Assembly: GCA_017531765.1 (NCBI GenBank)
Contig: JAFXKJ010000087.1
Coordinates: 1-43,926, forward strand
Source of the DNA: Clostridia bacterium
Lineage (GTDB): Bacteria; Bacillota; Clostridia; Oscillospirales; CAG-272
DNA: 43,926 nucleotides
Direction: 5' to 3'
Below, in pieces: positions 1-8,345 of this stretch (the stretch's first letter is position 1; the number at the start of each line of letters is the position of its first letter). Position numbers and translations under genes: made by a program. The notes beneath the pieces are model-generated. The model ran no database searches, was not told the origin of the DNA, and worked only from the letters and a program-made list of their open reading frames with translations.

Positions 1-98
1 GCCTGAGTTCCCGCGTAGTCAAACTCTGCAGCCTGACCGATAACGATCGGACCTGAGCCGATGATAAGGATTTTCTTAAGATCTGTTCTCTTTGCCAT
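1..98 (-). CDS. carB: Carbamoyl-phosphate synthase large subunit, N-terminal fragment
   Basis: Only the first 32 codons lie in the window; the gene runs off the left edge. The reverse strand reads [20 protein letters not shown] and then [13 protein letters not shown], the highly conserved opening of the CarB synthetase, which makes carbamoyl phosphate from bicarbonate, ATP and glutamine-derived ammonia for arginine and pyrimidine synthesis. The ATG at 98-96 is preceded by a GGAGGCC Shine-Dalgarno sequence at about 102-108. The gene begins 42 bases after the pyrC stop on the same strand with no terminator between, so pyrC and carB are probably cotranscribed. The small subunit gene carA is not between them and must lie elsewhere. 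Confidence 0.93.
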   Translation of the reverse strand, partial: MAKRTDLKKILIIGSGPIVIGQAAEFDYAGTQ

Positions 99-140
99 TG
101 TGGCCTCCTATATATTGAAACTGTATTTTAACTTGGTTAT

Positions 141-1367
141 TCACGCCTTCCAGACGAGCTTTCCGTCTTTGACGGTAGCATAGCATCTGCCGCTGAGCTT
201 ATGTCCTGAGAAAGGAGTTGCTTTACCCTTTGAAAGGAATTCACTCGGATCAACCGTGAACTCTTCGTCAAGGCGCCATACCGAGAAGTCTCGTCCGAAG
301 GGAAGCTTGAAACGGACTCTCGGGTTTACGGCCATAAGCTCGGTGAGCTTATTTATGGATATTATTCCCGTTTTTACAAGGTGTGTATACATGATCGGTA
401 AAGCGGTTTCGATACCGACTATGCCGAATGCGCTGTTTTCAAGACCCTTTGCCTTCTCTTCAGCTGAATGAGGGGCGTGGTCTGTTGCTATCATGTCGAT
501 AGTACCGTCGCAGATGCCCTCAATGAGAGAAGCCTTGTCCTCTTTGCTTCTGAGAGGGGGATTCATCTTGAATCTGCCGTCCTCCATGAGGTCACTGTCG
601 TCAAGCACAAGGTAATGAGGACCTGTTTCGCAGGTGACGTCGATGCCGCTTTTCTTTGCATCTCTGATAAGAGACACTGTTTCCTTTGCGGAAATGTGGC
701 ACACGTGGTAGGGACAACCCGTTTCGTCGGCAAGCTTTAAGTCACGCTCCACCTGAGCCCATTCGCTTTCCGAGCAGATGCCGCGGTGTCCGTGAGCCTT
801 TGCGTATTCACCGTCATGGATGTATCCTCTGTTGAGGAGGGCGTTAACCTCGCAGTGAGCGACAATCATTTTACCGAGAGCCTTTGCACGGAGCATCGCT
901 TCGCGCATCATACCCTCATCCTGCACGCCGCGCCCATCGTCGGAGAACGCCACAGCATCCCCTGCCATGCCGTCAAGATCGGAAAGCTTTTCTCCCTTCT
1001 GACCCACGGTGATGGATGCGTAAGGAAAGACGTTTATGACAGCATCCCGCTTTATTATGTCAAGCTGAGCTTTCAGATTCTCGGGAGAATCGGGTACGGG
1101 GTTCAGGTTCGGCATGGTGCATACCGCCGTATAACCGCCTCTTGCCGCCGCGGCACTGCCTGTTGCGATGGTCTCTTTATAAGAAAAACCCGGCTCACGA
1201 AAATGCACATGCACATCGCAAAAACCGGGAAAAACGCTGAAATCAGGCGTGTTGAGCACGCCGAAAATATCTGCCATTGAAGAATCGGAAAGGCAGTCAA
1301 CGAAATATGAATCAAGTTTCGGAACGGAAGTGGAAGTGATGATGTTTGCCATGGCTTTTGTTGTCAT
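141..1367 (-). CDS. pyrC: Dihydroorotase, class I
   Basis: This is a cytoplasmic zinc amidohydrolase of 408 residues that interconverts carbamoyl-aspartate and dihydroorotate in pyrimidine synthesis. The metal-binding HxH sits in DVHVHFREPG (H53 and H55). TMPNLNPVPDSPENL and ATDHAPHSAEEK are further family blocks, and AFSDDGRGV is where class I enzymes place the metal-bridging Asp. The length is close to the usual 420-430. I chose the ATG at 1367 because AAGGAG lies seven bases upstream. A longer reading frame to 1454 would add 29 unconserved residues running into the leader hairpin. carB follows in the same direction. A near-consensus promoter and a folded leader lie upstream (separate entries). 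I see no damage. Confidence 0.95.
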   Translation of the reverse strand: MTTKAMANIITSTSVPKLDSYFVDCLSDSSMADIFGVLNTPDFSVFPGFCDVHVHFREPGFSYKETIATGSAAAARGGYTAVCTMPNLNPVPDSPENLKAQLDIIKRDAVINVFPYASITVGQKGEKLSDLDGMAGDAVAFSDDGRGVQDEGMMREAMLRAKALGKMIVAHCEVNALLNRGYIHDGEYAKAHGHRGICSESEWAQVERDLKLADETGCPYHVCHISAKETVSLIRDAKKSGIDVTCETGPHYLVLDDSDLMEDGRFKMNPPLRSKEDKASLIEGICDGTIDMIATDHAPHSAEEKAKGLENSAFGIVGIETALPIMYTHLVKTGIISINKLTELMAVNPRVRFKLPFGRDFSVWRLDEEFTVDPSEFLSKGKATPFSGHKLSGRCYATVKDGKLVWKA

Positions 1368-1476
1368 TTTCCTGCTCCTTTCGAAAATAAACGACTGTGA
1401 AAAAACTACTTTAAGTTGTAAAGAATGCACGGTATACAGCCACCTTGCCGCCACCCGGCATCGTGCTTTACCCTTA
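1368..1476 (-). promoter_or_regulatory. Structured 5' leader of pyrC, possible attenuator
   Basis: The roughly 110-base transcript leader can fold. In RNA sense, CGTGCTTTAC at 1471-1462 (read as GTAAAGCACG) pairs with 1431-1418 (CGTGC, AUU, CUUUAC), leaving a small bulge. Its interior is GC-rich with smaller hairpins such as GCCG/CGGC. The CUUUA at 1423-1419 can instead pair with UAAAG at 1413-1409, just before a TAG and six U residues. The two folds exclude each other, as in attenuation. The second stem is only five AU-rich pairs, so real termination is doubtful. I do not recognise a PyrR site or a known riboswitch. Confidence 0.35.
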
Positions 1477-1482
1477 CCAAAT

Positions 1483-1511
1483 ATTTTATCATATAGTAGC
1501 TAATTTGTCAA
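1483..1511 (-). promoter_or_regulatory. Sigma-A promoter of pyrC-carB
   Basis: On the reverse strand TTGACA (1511-1506) and TAAAAT (1488-1483) are separated by exactly 17 bases. Transcription would start near 1476, giving a leader of about 110 bases before pyrC. Confidence 0.8.
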
Positions 1512-1685
1512 CTGAAAGATATTATAAAAAATGCCGATATAAAAAGAATATTGTTGTAATTTTGTTGTACAGTTCCAACGATACGGGAGAAATAAGGAAA
1601 AAACATGGCTTTTGCCTTTGTCGTATTCGGGTATATACCGATTTTTTCATGTGAATTTTTGTCGGAGAGATTATCTGCGAAATGA

Positions 1686-1722
1686 AACGATCCGCCCGCG
1701 GACTGTCTGCGGGCGGATCGTT
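1686..1722 (-). terminator. Strong hairpin terminator after the alpha-galactosidase gene
   Basis: A perfect 14-pair stem (AACGATCCGCCCGC with its complement at 1709-1722) and a nine-base loop lie directly downstream of the GH36 stop. On the reverse strand a TTTCATTT tail follows. The plus-strand side has no good U-run. It isolates the alpha-galactosidase transcript from the pyrC promoter region. Confidence 0.75.
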
Positions 1723-1725
1723 AGT

Positions 1726-3777
1726 TTAATGGGTTTTTATCGTTCTTCTGAGATTATCTTCCTCTGATTTTACGGCAAAAAGACCGTCGGACAACTTTTT
1801 TGCTGTAATTCCGTCGCCGTAAACATTTTCTGCCGCAACGTAGAGAGTCTCGTCGTGTTTTTCAAAGGTGACATCAATAACTCCGTTTTCATAGCTTTGA
1901 CGTATGGCGGGAATGAGCGCGCTGTCTGTACCCACAACTGCGGGAGACGTACTGTCGGTGAAGAACAGCACTTCACAGCAATGAGGCTTGAGCGTTGCTG
2001 TGTACTTGCTGCCTGCAATTCCGCGGTATTCCTTTGACCAGAACTCGAAAACGTGGCATCCGCCGCCGTCGACGGAGAGGGTGAGGTCTTCATCATACCA
2101 GTTGATGAAGATTACGGTGCGGATCTTTCCTTTTACTCCGCAATCGAGTATTGCCGGGAGCGGACGTTCGAAAAGGTCAAGGGGAAGCGCGGCATCCTTG
2201 TTCTGCGGGAAAAGACAGGAGAGCATTTTCTTCTGCTCGTCGGACAGGAGGCAGAGCTTGTCGGAGAACATAAGAATTCCACCTGAGGCGGCGGTCGCGG
2301 AAATATATGACTTTATTTCTTCGTCGCTTCTCGTACACTGTCTCTGACATTCGCCGTCCTCGTTTTCGCTTTTTCTGATGATAAGGCAGTCCGCATCGTT
2401 GATAAAGAGTCTCTTGTGATAGTAATATCTTTTGAGGGTACGGTTCATAACCTCCTTGACAGAGTTCCAGTCTCCGAAAATATCACAGCTTACTCTCATT
2501 CCGTCGACGAAACCGACGGAGGGAAGGAAAGGCGCTGTACATCCAAGCAGAAACGTATCCTCGGGAACACTTTCGTTAACGACCTTCATACATTCCCTGT
2601 AGTTTTTCAGTGAATTGAAATCGGGATCACTGTAGATGTATGAACCGAGGCAAGTCGTCATAAGGTCGAGCTTGAGGTATTTGAATCCCCAGTCATAAGT
2701 TGCCCGACGGTATACTTCTTTCATATATTGCCTTGCACCCTCGACAGAGTAATCAAAGCAAAGTGTCTGTTCTCCCGTGTCACGGTCCTTTGCAAAGTAT
2801 TCGGGATGCTCCTTTGCCACCTTTGCGATCCTTGCCCAGAGAGGGGCAAACCAAAGACCGGGAATGAAGCCTTCGCTCTTGATCTTATCCGCGAGAGCCT
2901 TCATGCCCATGGGAAATTTGTCATTCTCTTCCCACTGACCGTAGCACACCTGCCAGCCGTCGTCGATCTGAACGTATTTTACCGGAAGCTGCTCTTTATG
3001 GCGTCCCATATCCTCGGCGGCCCTGTTTACGATGTCTCCGCTTATCTCGCTGAGATAATAGTACCATGTGCAGTAACCCGAAGGCACGTCAAAATTCAGC
3101 TTCGGCGGAAACTCTGAGTATTTGCCGACGGTGTCACAATAATCTCTTATCTCTCTTACGGGATCTGAGACGGGAGTGATAAAGAAAACGTCACTTGTGA
3201 GTGCTTTGCCACAGGGAACAGGGTGCCTCTCCGTGAAACATCTTGCTTCAACGTATCCGTCGTTTCCGATCCATACTCCGCCGAAATATTCATTGGCAGT
3301 AAGCAGCCCCGCGATATAACCGTCGCCGCCGTCGGTGATGAGAGCGCCGAAGTCGCCGCATTCGTGGCCGTTATCGTAGTTTTCAAAATCAATGGTATAG
3401 ACACCCGTGAGCATTTCGTTGGTTCTGTTTCCGTTTACTTCGCGGATCTCCGATGCAACCAGCTTTCTTACCTTGTCGGCAAGCTTTCCCGCGAACATAA
3501 CGAAGTCGTCGCTTCTCTCAAAAGCATCGCCTTCATTGACGTATTCGCATTTAACGGTAAAGCCGCGCCCCTCTGTACTGAAGATGAGTTTTGTTTTTCC
3601 GCAAAGTGCTACCGCGGAATTATCTTTTTCGGTAAGGCTCCACTCGCCGTCGAGATAATGGCTGTGCCACTCTCCGTCAGGGCTCTTAAAACGAATTCCG
3701 CAGGTAATATCTGTGACAACGGGAGTGCCGTTATCAAAATACACAGCGGGACGTCCGTTTAATATTGTGAATTTCAT
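1726..3777 (-). CDS. GH36-type alpha-galactosidase (melibiase family)
   Basis: This 683-residue cytoplasmic glycoside hydrolase has no signal peptide. An N-terminal beta-rich region leads into a TIM barrel carrying YVQIDDGWQ and the GH36/GH27 catalytic pair: the nucleophile in KYLKLDL (D371) and the acid/base in RVSCDIFGDW (D432). A C-terminal beta domain follows. By family it releases terminal alpha-linked galactose from imported melibiose- or raffinose-type sugars, but related clan members use other substrates, so specificity is open. The start at 3777 is the first methionine with family-like sequence (MKFTILNGRP). The longer frame to 4008 would overrun the promoter. The ribosome site is poor: AAAGG lies about 14 bases away. 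The gene has its own promoter and terminator and is divergent from argG. Confidence 0.85.
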   Translation of the reverse strand: MKFTILNGRPAVYFDNGTPVVTDITCGIRFKSPDGEWHSHYLDGEWSLTEKDNSAVALCGKTKLIFSTEGRGFTVKCEYVNEGDAFERSDDFVMFAGKLADKVRKLVASEIREVNGNRTNEMLTGVYTIDFENYDNGHECGDFGALITDGGDGYIAGLLTANEYFGGVWIGNDGYVEARCFTERHPVPCGKALTSDVFFITPVSDPVREIRDYCDTVGKYSEFPPKLNFDVPSGYCTWYYYLSEISGDIVNRAAEDMGRHKEQLPVKYVQIDDGWQVCYGQWEENDKFPMGMKALADKIKSEGFIPGLWFAPLWARIAKVAKEHPEYFAKDRDTGEQTLCFDYSVEGARQYMKEVYRRATYDWGFKYLKLDLMTTCLGSYIYSDPDFNSLKNYRECMKVVNESVPEDTFLLGCTAPFLPSVGFVDGMRVSCDIFGDWNSVKEVMNRTLKRYYYHKRLFINDADCLIIRKSENEDGECQRQCTRSDEEIKSYISATAASGGILMFSDKLCLLSDEQKKMLSCLFPQNKDAALPLDLFERPLPAILDCGVKGKIRTVIFINWYDEDLTLSVDGGGCHVFEFWSKEYRGIAGSKYTATLKPHCCEVLFFTDSTSPAVVGTDSALIPAIRQSYENGVIDVTFEKHDETLYVAAENVYGDGITAKKLSDGLFAVKSEEDNLRRTIKTH

Positions 3778-3820
3778 TATAAAGTACCGTGCCTTTCGTC
3801 GGATTTTTGTCACTGCCTTG

Positions 3821-3849
3821 ATTATATTATAATACCGCGGGATTGTCAA
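3821..3849 (-). promoter_or_regulatory. Consensus promoter of the alpha-galactosidase gene
   Basis: The reverse strand has TTGACA (3849-3844), a 17-base spacer and TATAAT (3826-3821), a perfect match to the sigma-A consensus. The predicted start near 3814 leaves a short leader of about 37 bases. Confidence 0.85.
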
Positions 3850-3941
3850 TGCAGGGAAGGATAAAAAAAGTGAATCGCGGCAACTTAATGAGCGATAAAT
3901 ATGAACAATTTGTAAACTGTATAAATATCCGAAAATAATGC

Positions 3942-3970
3942 TTGACAAATACACCTCGCATCTGTATAAT
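3942..3970 (+). promoter_or_regulatory. Consensus promoter of the arginine cluster
   Basis: TTGACA at 3942-3947 and TATAAT at 3965-3970 with a 17-base spacer. It is divergent from the alpha-galactosidase promoter about 90 bases away. With so perfect a promoter, control presumably comes from a repressor; see the ARG-box-like palindromes at 4015-4030 and 5295-5314. Confidence 0.88.
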
Positions 3971-4014
3971 AGGCGTATGTTCATTCCGAATAACGGATAA
4001 ATATACATCAGAGG

Positions 4015-4030
4015 TGAATATTCATGAATA
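4015..4030 (+). promoter_or_regulatory. Overlapping ARG-box-like half-sites on the argG start
   Basis: TGAATATTCATGAATA contains two overlapping palindromes, TGAATATTCA (4015-4024) and TATTCATGAATA (4019-4030). They cover the bases just before and including the argG ATG. TGAAT/ATTCA are the half-sites bound by ArgR/AhrC repressors. Spacing differs from the canonical box, so this is a candidate operator only. Confidence 0.4.
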
Positions 4031-5253
4031 AAAAGAACATAAAGAAAGTAGTCCTTGCATACTCCGGCGGACTTGATACGTCCATCATGATCCCGTGGCT
4101 CAAGGAAAACTATAACAACTGCGAGGTTATCGCGGTTTCAGGTAACGTAGGTCAGGCTGACGAGCTTGAGGGACTTGAAGAAAAGGCGTTGAAAACGGGT
4201 GCTTCCAAGTGCTACATTCTCGACCTTACCGACGAGTACGTTGACGAGTACATCATTCCCACCATGAAGGCGGGAGCGATCTATGAAGAGTACCTTCTCG
4301 GAACGAGCCACGCACGTCCCTGCATTGCAAAGGCTCTTGCAGAGATCGCCATCAAGGAAGGCGCTGACGCCATCGCTCACGGCTGTACGGGTAAGGGTAA
4401 CGACCAGGTTCGTTTTGAGCTTACTCTCAAGCACTTCTGCCCCGATATGGCAATCATCGCTCCCTGGAGAGAGTGGGAGCTTAAGTCCCGCGAAGAGGAG
4501 ATCGACTACGCTGAGGCGAGAGGTATTCCGCTTAAGATAAACCGCGAGACCAACTACTCCAAGGACAAGAATCTCTGGCATCTTTCCCACGAGGGACTTG
4601 ATCTTGAGGATACGGGAAATGAGCCCATGTATGAGAAGAAAGGCTTCCTTGAGATGGGAATTTCTCCCCTTCAGGCTCCCGACGTTCCCACATACGTTGA
4701 AATTGACTTTGAGCAGGGCGCTCCCGTAGCGCTCAACGGCGAGAAGATGAGCGCAAAGAATATCGTTCTTAAGCTCAACGAGATCGGCGGAGCAAACGGT
4801 ATCGGTATTCTCGACATCGTTGAAAACAGACTCGTCGGTATGAAGTGCCGCGGTGTTTACGAGACTCCCGGCGGAACGATCCTCTATAAGGCTCACTCCG
4901 TTCTTGAGTCTGTCTGCCTTGACAAGTACACAATGCACGAGAAACAGAAGCTTTCCGTAACGTTTGCTGAGCTGGTATACAACGGTCAGTGGTTCACACC
5001 TCTCCGCGAGGCGCTTTCCGCATTCGTTGACAAGACTCAGGAGAGAGTAAACGGTAAGGTAAGACTGAAGCTCTACAAGGGTAACATGATCAACGCGGGC
5101 GTATGGAGCGAAGACTCACTCTACAGCGAGGAGCTTGCTACCTTCGGTGAGAGCGACTACGATCAGACAGATGCAGGCGGATTTATCAACCTCTTCGGCC
5201 TTCCCATCAAGGTTCAGGCTCAGGTTGACGCTGCTAAAGCAAAGAAGCAGTAA
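4024..5253 (+). CDS. argG: Argininosuccinate synthase
   Basis: The 409-residue cytoplasmic enzyme condenses citrulline and aspartate with ATP to argininosuccinate, the penultimate step of arginine synthesis. The ATP-binding loop AYSGGLDTS is at residues 12-20. Typical blocks [14 protein letters not shown] and IIAPWREW follow. The length is normal for the family. The ATG is preceded by AGAGGTG at the right distance. It is the first gene of a ten-gene same-strand run ending with argF, behind a consensus promoter at 3942. Codons favour C-ending synonyms, which suggests high expression. Confidence 0.97.
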   Translation: MNKKNIKKVVLAYSGGLDTSIMIPWLKENYNNCEVIAVSGNVGQADELEGLEEKALKTGASKCYILDLTDEYVDEYIIPTMKAGAIYEEYLLGTSHARPCIAKALAEIAIKEGADAIAHGCTGKGNDQVRFELTLKHFCPDMAIIAPWREWELKSREEEIDYAEARGIPLKINRETNYSKDKNLWHLSHEGLDLEDTGNEPMYEKKGFLEMGISPLQAPDVPTYVEIDFEQGAPVALNGEKMSAKNIVLKLNEIGGANGIGILDIVENRLVGMKCRGVYETPGGTILYKAHSVLESVCLDKYTMHEKQKLSVTFAELVYNGQWFTPLREALSAFVDKTQERVNGKVRLKLYKGNMINAGVWSEDSLYSEELATFGESDYDQTDAGGFINLFGLPIKVQAQVDAAKAKKQ

Positions 5254-5294
5254 TCCCGAGAGCATCTCTGACGGTTGATTCGGCAACTTCTGCG

Positions 5295-5314
5295 TTTTGA
5301 ATAAATATTCAAAA
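5295..5314 (+). promoter_or_regulatory. ARG box (ArgR operator candidate) between argG and argH
   Basis: TTTTGAATAAATATTCAAAA is a perfect inverted repeat with nine-base arms around AA. It fits every position of the ArgR consensus TNTGAATWWWWATTCANW. A weak TTGATT (about 5274) to TGAATA promoter-like pair overlaps it, so it may control an internal promoter for argH onward. Confidence 0.65.
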
Positions 5315-5362
5315 AGCGAAGGATATGTCGAAACAGAAAAATTAGATTTTCGGAGACTTAAA

Positions 5363-6751
5363 ATGGCTAAAATGTGGGCAGGACGTACCACGGGTAATAC
5401 GTCCGCAATGGCAGATGACTTTAATTCTTCCATACATATCGACTCACGTATGTATCGGGAAGATATAAAAGGTTCAATGGCACATTCGGCTATGCTTGCA
5501 GAGGTTGGAATCCTCACTTCCGACGAGGCTGACGGTATAATCGCTGCTCTCGAAGGGATCCTCGCCGATATCGAAAGCGGAAAGCTTGAGATCGACATGA
5601 CGGCGGAAGACATCCATATGTTTGTCGAAAGTGAGCTTACACAGCGTATCGGTGACCTCGGAAAGAAGCTTCACACCGCAAGAAGCCGAAATGACCAGGT
5701 GGCAGTTGACATGAGACTCTATATGAGAGGGAAGTGTGAAGAGATCGAAACACTCCTTGTCGACATTATAGATGCCATCGTGTCCGTTGCCGCGGAGCAT
5801 AAATACGATATCATGCCGGGCTACACTCACCTTCAGAGAGCACAGCCCATCGTATTTGCTCATCATCTCTTGGCTTATGCCGAGATGTTCAAACGAGATC
5901 TTTCAAGAGTGGAGGATGCCAAGGCGAGAATGAACTATTCTCCTCTCGGTGCCTGCGCTCTTGCCGGAACTACCTACCCCATATCCCGCGAGATGACTTC
6001 AAAGGCTCTCGGATTTACGGGGTACTCGGGAAACAGTATTGATGCGGTGTCTGACAGAGACTTCTGCGCGGAGCTGCTCAGTGTGTTTTCCATCATTATG
6101 ATGCATCTTTCGAGATTTTCCGAGGAAATCATCCTTTGGTCAAGCTGGGAATTCTCCTATGTTGAACTTGACGATGCGTATACCACGGGCTCGTCCATCA
6201 TGCCTCAGAAGAAGAACTCCGATATGGCGGAGCTTGTGAGAGGTAAGTGCGGCAGAGTCTACGGTGACCTTATGGGAACTCTCACGATGCTGAAGGGTCT
6301 TCCTCTTGCTTACAATAAAGATATGCAGGAGGATAAAGAATCCCTCTTTGATGCTACGGAGACCGTTGAACGATGTCTTGAAATTTTCGTTCCCATGATA
6401 AGAACGATGAAAGTAAAGAGTGACAATATGTACCGCGCCGCACAGAAGGGCTTCATCAACGCAACTGACCTTGCGGATTACCTTACCAAGCGAGGCCTTC
6501 CCTTCCGAAGTGCCTACAAGGTAACGGGAACCATCGTCTCGGAGTGCATCGGGCGAGGCATCGTCCTCGAAGATATGACTCTCGACGAATACAGATCCCA
6601 TTCCGAGCTTTTTGCGGAGGATCTTTACGAGGAGATTTCTCTTAAAACCTGCGTTTCAAAGAGAATTTCCGACGGAGCTACGGGATATAAGTCCGTAGAA
6701 ACACAAATTGAAAACTTTTATAATTTTCTCAAAGAAAAGAAAGGAAACTAA
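5363..6751 (+). CDS. argH: Argininosuccinate lyase
   Basis: This 462-residue member of the fumarase/aspartase superfamily splits argininosuccinate into arginine and fumarate. It has the start block MAKMWAGRTTGNTSAMADDF, the TARSRNDQVA block and the superfamily signature GSSIMPQKKN containing the catalytic serine loop. I chose the ATG at 5363, which has CGGAG eight bases upstream. A TTG at 5297 in frame would add 22 unconserved residues and overlap the ARG box. The next gene begins three bases after the stop, and that gene's ribosome site lies inside the argH end. Confidence 0.96.
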   Translation: MAKMWAGRTTGNTSAMADDFNSSIHIDSRMYREDIKGSMAHSAMLAEVGILTSDEADGIIAALEGILADIESGKLEIDMTAEDIHMFVESELTQRIGDLGKKLHTARSRNDQVAVDMRLYMRGKCEEIETLLVDIIDAIVSVAAEHKYDIMPGYTHLQRAQPIVFAHHLLAYAEMFKRDLSRVEDAKARMNYSPLGACALAGTTYPISREMTSKALGFTGYSGNSIDAVSDRDFCAELLSVFSIIMMHLSRFSEEIILWSSWEFSYVELDDAYTTGSSIMPQKKNSDMAELVRGKCGRVYGDLMGTLTMLKGLPLAYNKDMQEDKESLFDATETVERCLEIFVPMIRTMKVKSDNMYRAAQKGFINATDLADYLTKRGLPFRSAYKVTGTIVSECIGRGIVLEDMTLDEYRSHSELFAEDLYEEISLKTCVSKRISDGATGYKSVETQIENFYNFLKEKKGN

Positions 6752-6754
6752 ATC

Positions 6755-7525
6755 ATGAAAAAAATACTCGCACTCATTCTCGCACTTGCAACACTCTGTT
6801 GCCTCCTCACCGCTTGCGGTGCAAAGGGTAAGACCCTTGACGAAGTAAAAGAAGCAGGCAAGCTCGTTGTAGCTACATCCCCCGACTTCCCTCCCTTCGA
6901 GAGCCTTGAAGGTAAGGATAAGAAGGTGGTTGGTATTGAAGTTGATATCATGGAAAAGATCTGCAAAGAGCTCGGCGTTGAGCTTGAGATCGTTCAGATG
7001 GACTTTGACTCCGTTCTCGCAGGTATCCAGGCAGCAAAGTACGACTGCGGTATGTCCGGTATCACAGTTACCGAGCCTCGTAAGGAAAATATGCTCTTCA
7101 CAGTTCCCTACTACAATGCAGCACAGGTTATCGTAGTTAAGGAAGGCAGCGACATCAAGGGCAAGGCAGACCTTAAGGACAAGACCGTATCTGTTCAGAC
7201 AGGTACAACAGCAGAGCAGGGTTGCGGCGATGAAGGTATCGCTGTAAAGCCCTTCAATGCAAACGCAGACGCTAAGGCAGCTCTTACCGCCGGTAAGGTT
7301 GATGCTTGGGTAGTTGACAACCTCACAGCTATTCAGATGGTTGAAGAAGGTGACGGACTTAAGATCCTCGACGAGAACATGACCGATGAGCCCTACGCAT
7401 TCTCCTTCGCATTCGGCTCCGAGGACCTCGTAGAAGAGATCGACAAGATTCTCAAGGGTTACATCAACGACGGTACCATCGAAGAGATATTCGAGCAGTA
7501 CGGCGAAACATACGTTAAGCCCTAA
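6755..7525 (+). CDS. Polar amino acid ABC importer, substrate-binding lipoprotein
   Basis: This 256-residue extracellular binding protein belongs to the SBP_bac_3 family. The signal peptide ends in lipobox LTAC, with C21 as the predicted lipidated residue. The mature part has the family pattern LVVATSPDFPPFE, then GIEVDIMEKICKELG and SGITVTEPRKE, typical of proteins that bind arginine, lysine, histidine, glutamine or cystine. Position three bases after argH and before the permease and ATPase, inside an arginine operon, makes arginine, ornithine or citrulline the likely ligand. That is inference from context. GAAAGG lies upstream of the ATG. Confidence 0.92.
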   Translation: MKKILALILALATLCCLLTACGAKGKTLDEVKEAGKLVVATSPDFPPFESLEGKDKKVVGIEVDIMEKICKELGVELEIVQMDFDSVLAGIQAAKYDCGMSGITVTEPRKENMLFTVPYYNAAQVIVVKEGSDIKGKADLKDKTVSVQTGTTAEQGCGDEGIAVKPFNANADAKAALTAGKVDAWVVDNLTAIQMVEEGDGLKILDENMTDEPYAFSFAFGSEDLVEEIDKILKGYINDGTIEEIFEQYGETYVKP

Positions 7526-7547
7526 GTCACCAAAGAAACGCAAGAAT

Positions 7548-7590
7548 ATAGCGGCTCCGCACGTATACTGCGGGGCTGCTATGTGGTTTT
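7548..7590 (+). terminator. Hairpin between binding protein and permease, likely partial terminator
   Basis: A 14-pair stem (7548-7561 with 7569-7582, two G-U pairs, seven-base loop) is followed by GTGGTTTT. No promoter is obvious before the permease, so this probably lets some transcripts end early. It could also protect the 3' end of the binding-protein message, giving more binding protein than permease. Confidence 0.55.
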
Positions 7591-7658
7591 AGGAATCCTT
7601 TTTTTCTTGGATTCATAGAAAGATATAAAAGTTATTTTCTCCACGAAAGGTATTATAA

Positions 7659-8345
7659 ATGAGCTGGTTTGATAAACTTCATCAGACTTTTATCGAGGGC
7701 GACAGATATCTGTGGCTTATCGACGGTCTTAAAAACACCCTGCTGATTACACTGGGAGCGCTTATCATCGGTGTTATTATCGGTGCTATTATTGCAATCA
7801 CGAAATATTTTTGCGAGGGCAATAAAAAGCTTAAGGTCTTCAGCGTTATTTGCGACGTTTACACAACCGTTATCCGCGGTATTCCCGTGACGGTCTTGCT
7901 CCTGGTGTTCTTCTTCGTTATTTTCGTATCTGCAAGAGACGGAGTTCCCGTTGCCATCGCGGCGTTCGGTATCAACTCGGGCGCGTACATGGCTGAGCTT
8001 ATCCGCAGCGGTATCAATGCGGTTGATAAGGGACAAATGGAAGCCGCAAGAAGCCTTGGTATGTCCAAGGGTCAGGCAATGGCTAAGATCATTCTCCCTC
8101 AGGCGATAAAGAACATTCTTCCCGCTATCGGTAACGAGTGCATCGCGCTTCTCAAGGAAACCTCCGTTGCGGGTTACGTTGCTGTCGTTGATATTACAAA
8201 GGCGGCAACCAATATCAGAAACAAAACATATGATGCGGTCAACCCCATCATACTCCTTGCACTTGTTTATCTTGTGCTGGTAGTCGTTATGACCTACCTC
8301 CTCGCAATCCTTGAAAGGAGACTTCGTAAGAGTGATGGCAAATAA
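7659..8345 (+). CDS. Polar amino acid ABC importer, permease
   Basis: This 228-residue integral membrane protein is of the HisM/ArtQ/GlnP type. It opens with [20 protein letters not shown] and has about five transmembrane segments. The cytoplasmic coupling motif, [33 protein letters not shown] in the family, is present at about residues 127-160. It forms the membrane channel with the ATPase encoded next. GAAAGG precedes the ATG. The last eleven bases overlap the ATPase start, so the two are translationally coupled. Confidence 0.94.
   Translation: MSWFDKLHQTFIEGDRYLWLIDGLKNTLLITLGALIIGVIIGAIIAITKYFCEGNKKLKVFSVICDVYTTVIRGIPVTVLLLVFFFVIFVSARDGVPVAIAAFGINSGAYMAELIRSGINAVDKGQMEAARSLGMSKGQAMAKIILPQAIKNILPAIGNECIALLKETSVAGYVAVVDITKAATNIRNKTYDAVNPIILLALVYLVLVVVMTYLLAILERRLRKSDGK

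Noticed and set aside
1605..1685. 26-codon frame with AAGGA six bases before its ATG, ending just before the 1686 hairpin
   Set aside because: No good promoter upstream, composition not clearly coding, and the hairpin serves the opposite strand. Kept only as a remote possibility.
6656..7543. 295-codon antisense frame over the substrate-binding protein gene
   Set aside because: It is a shadow of a well-supported lipoprotein gene, with no ribosome site or family resemblance.
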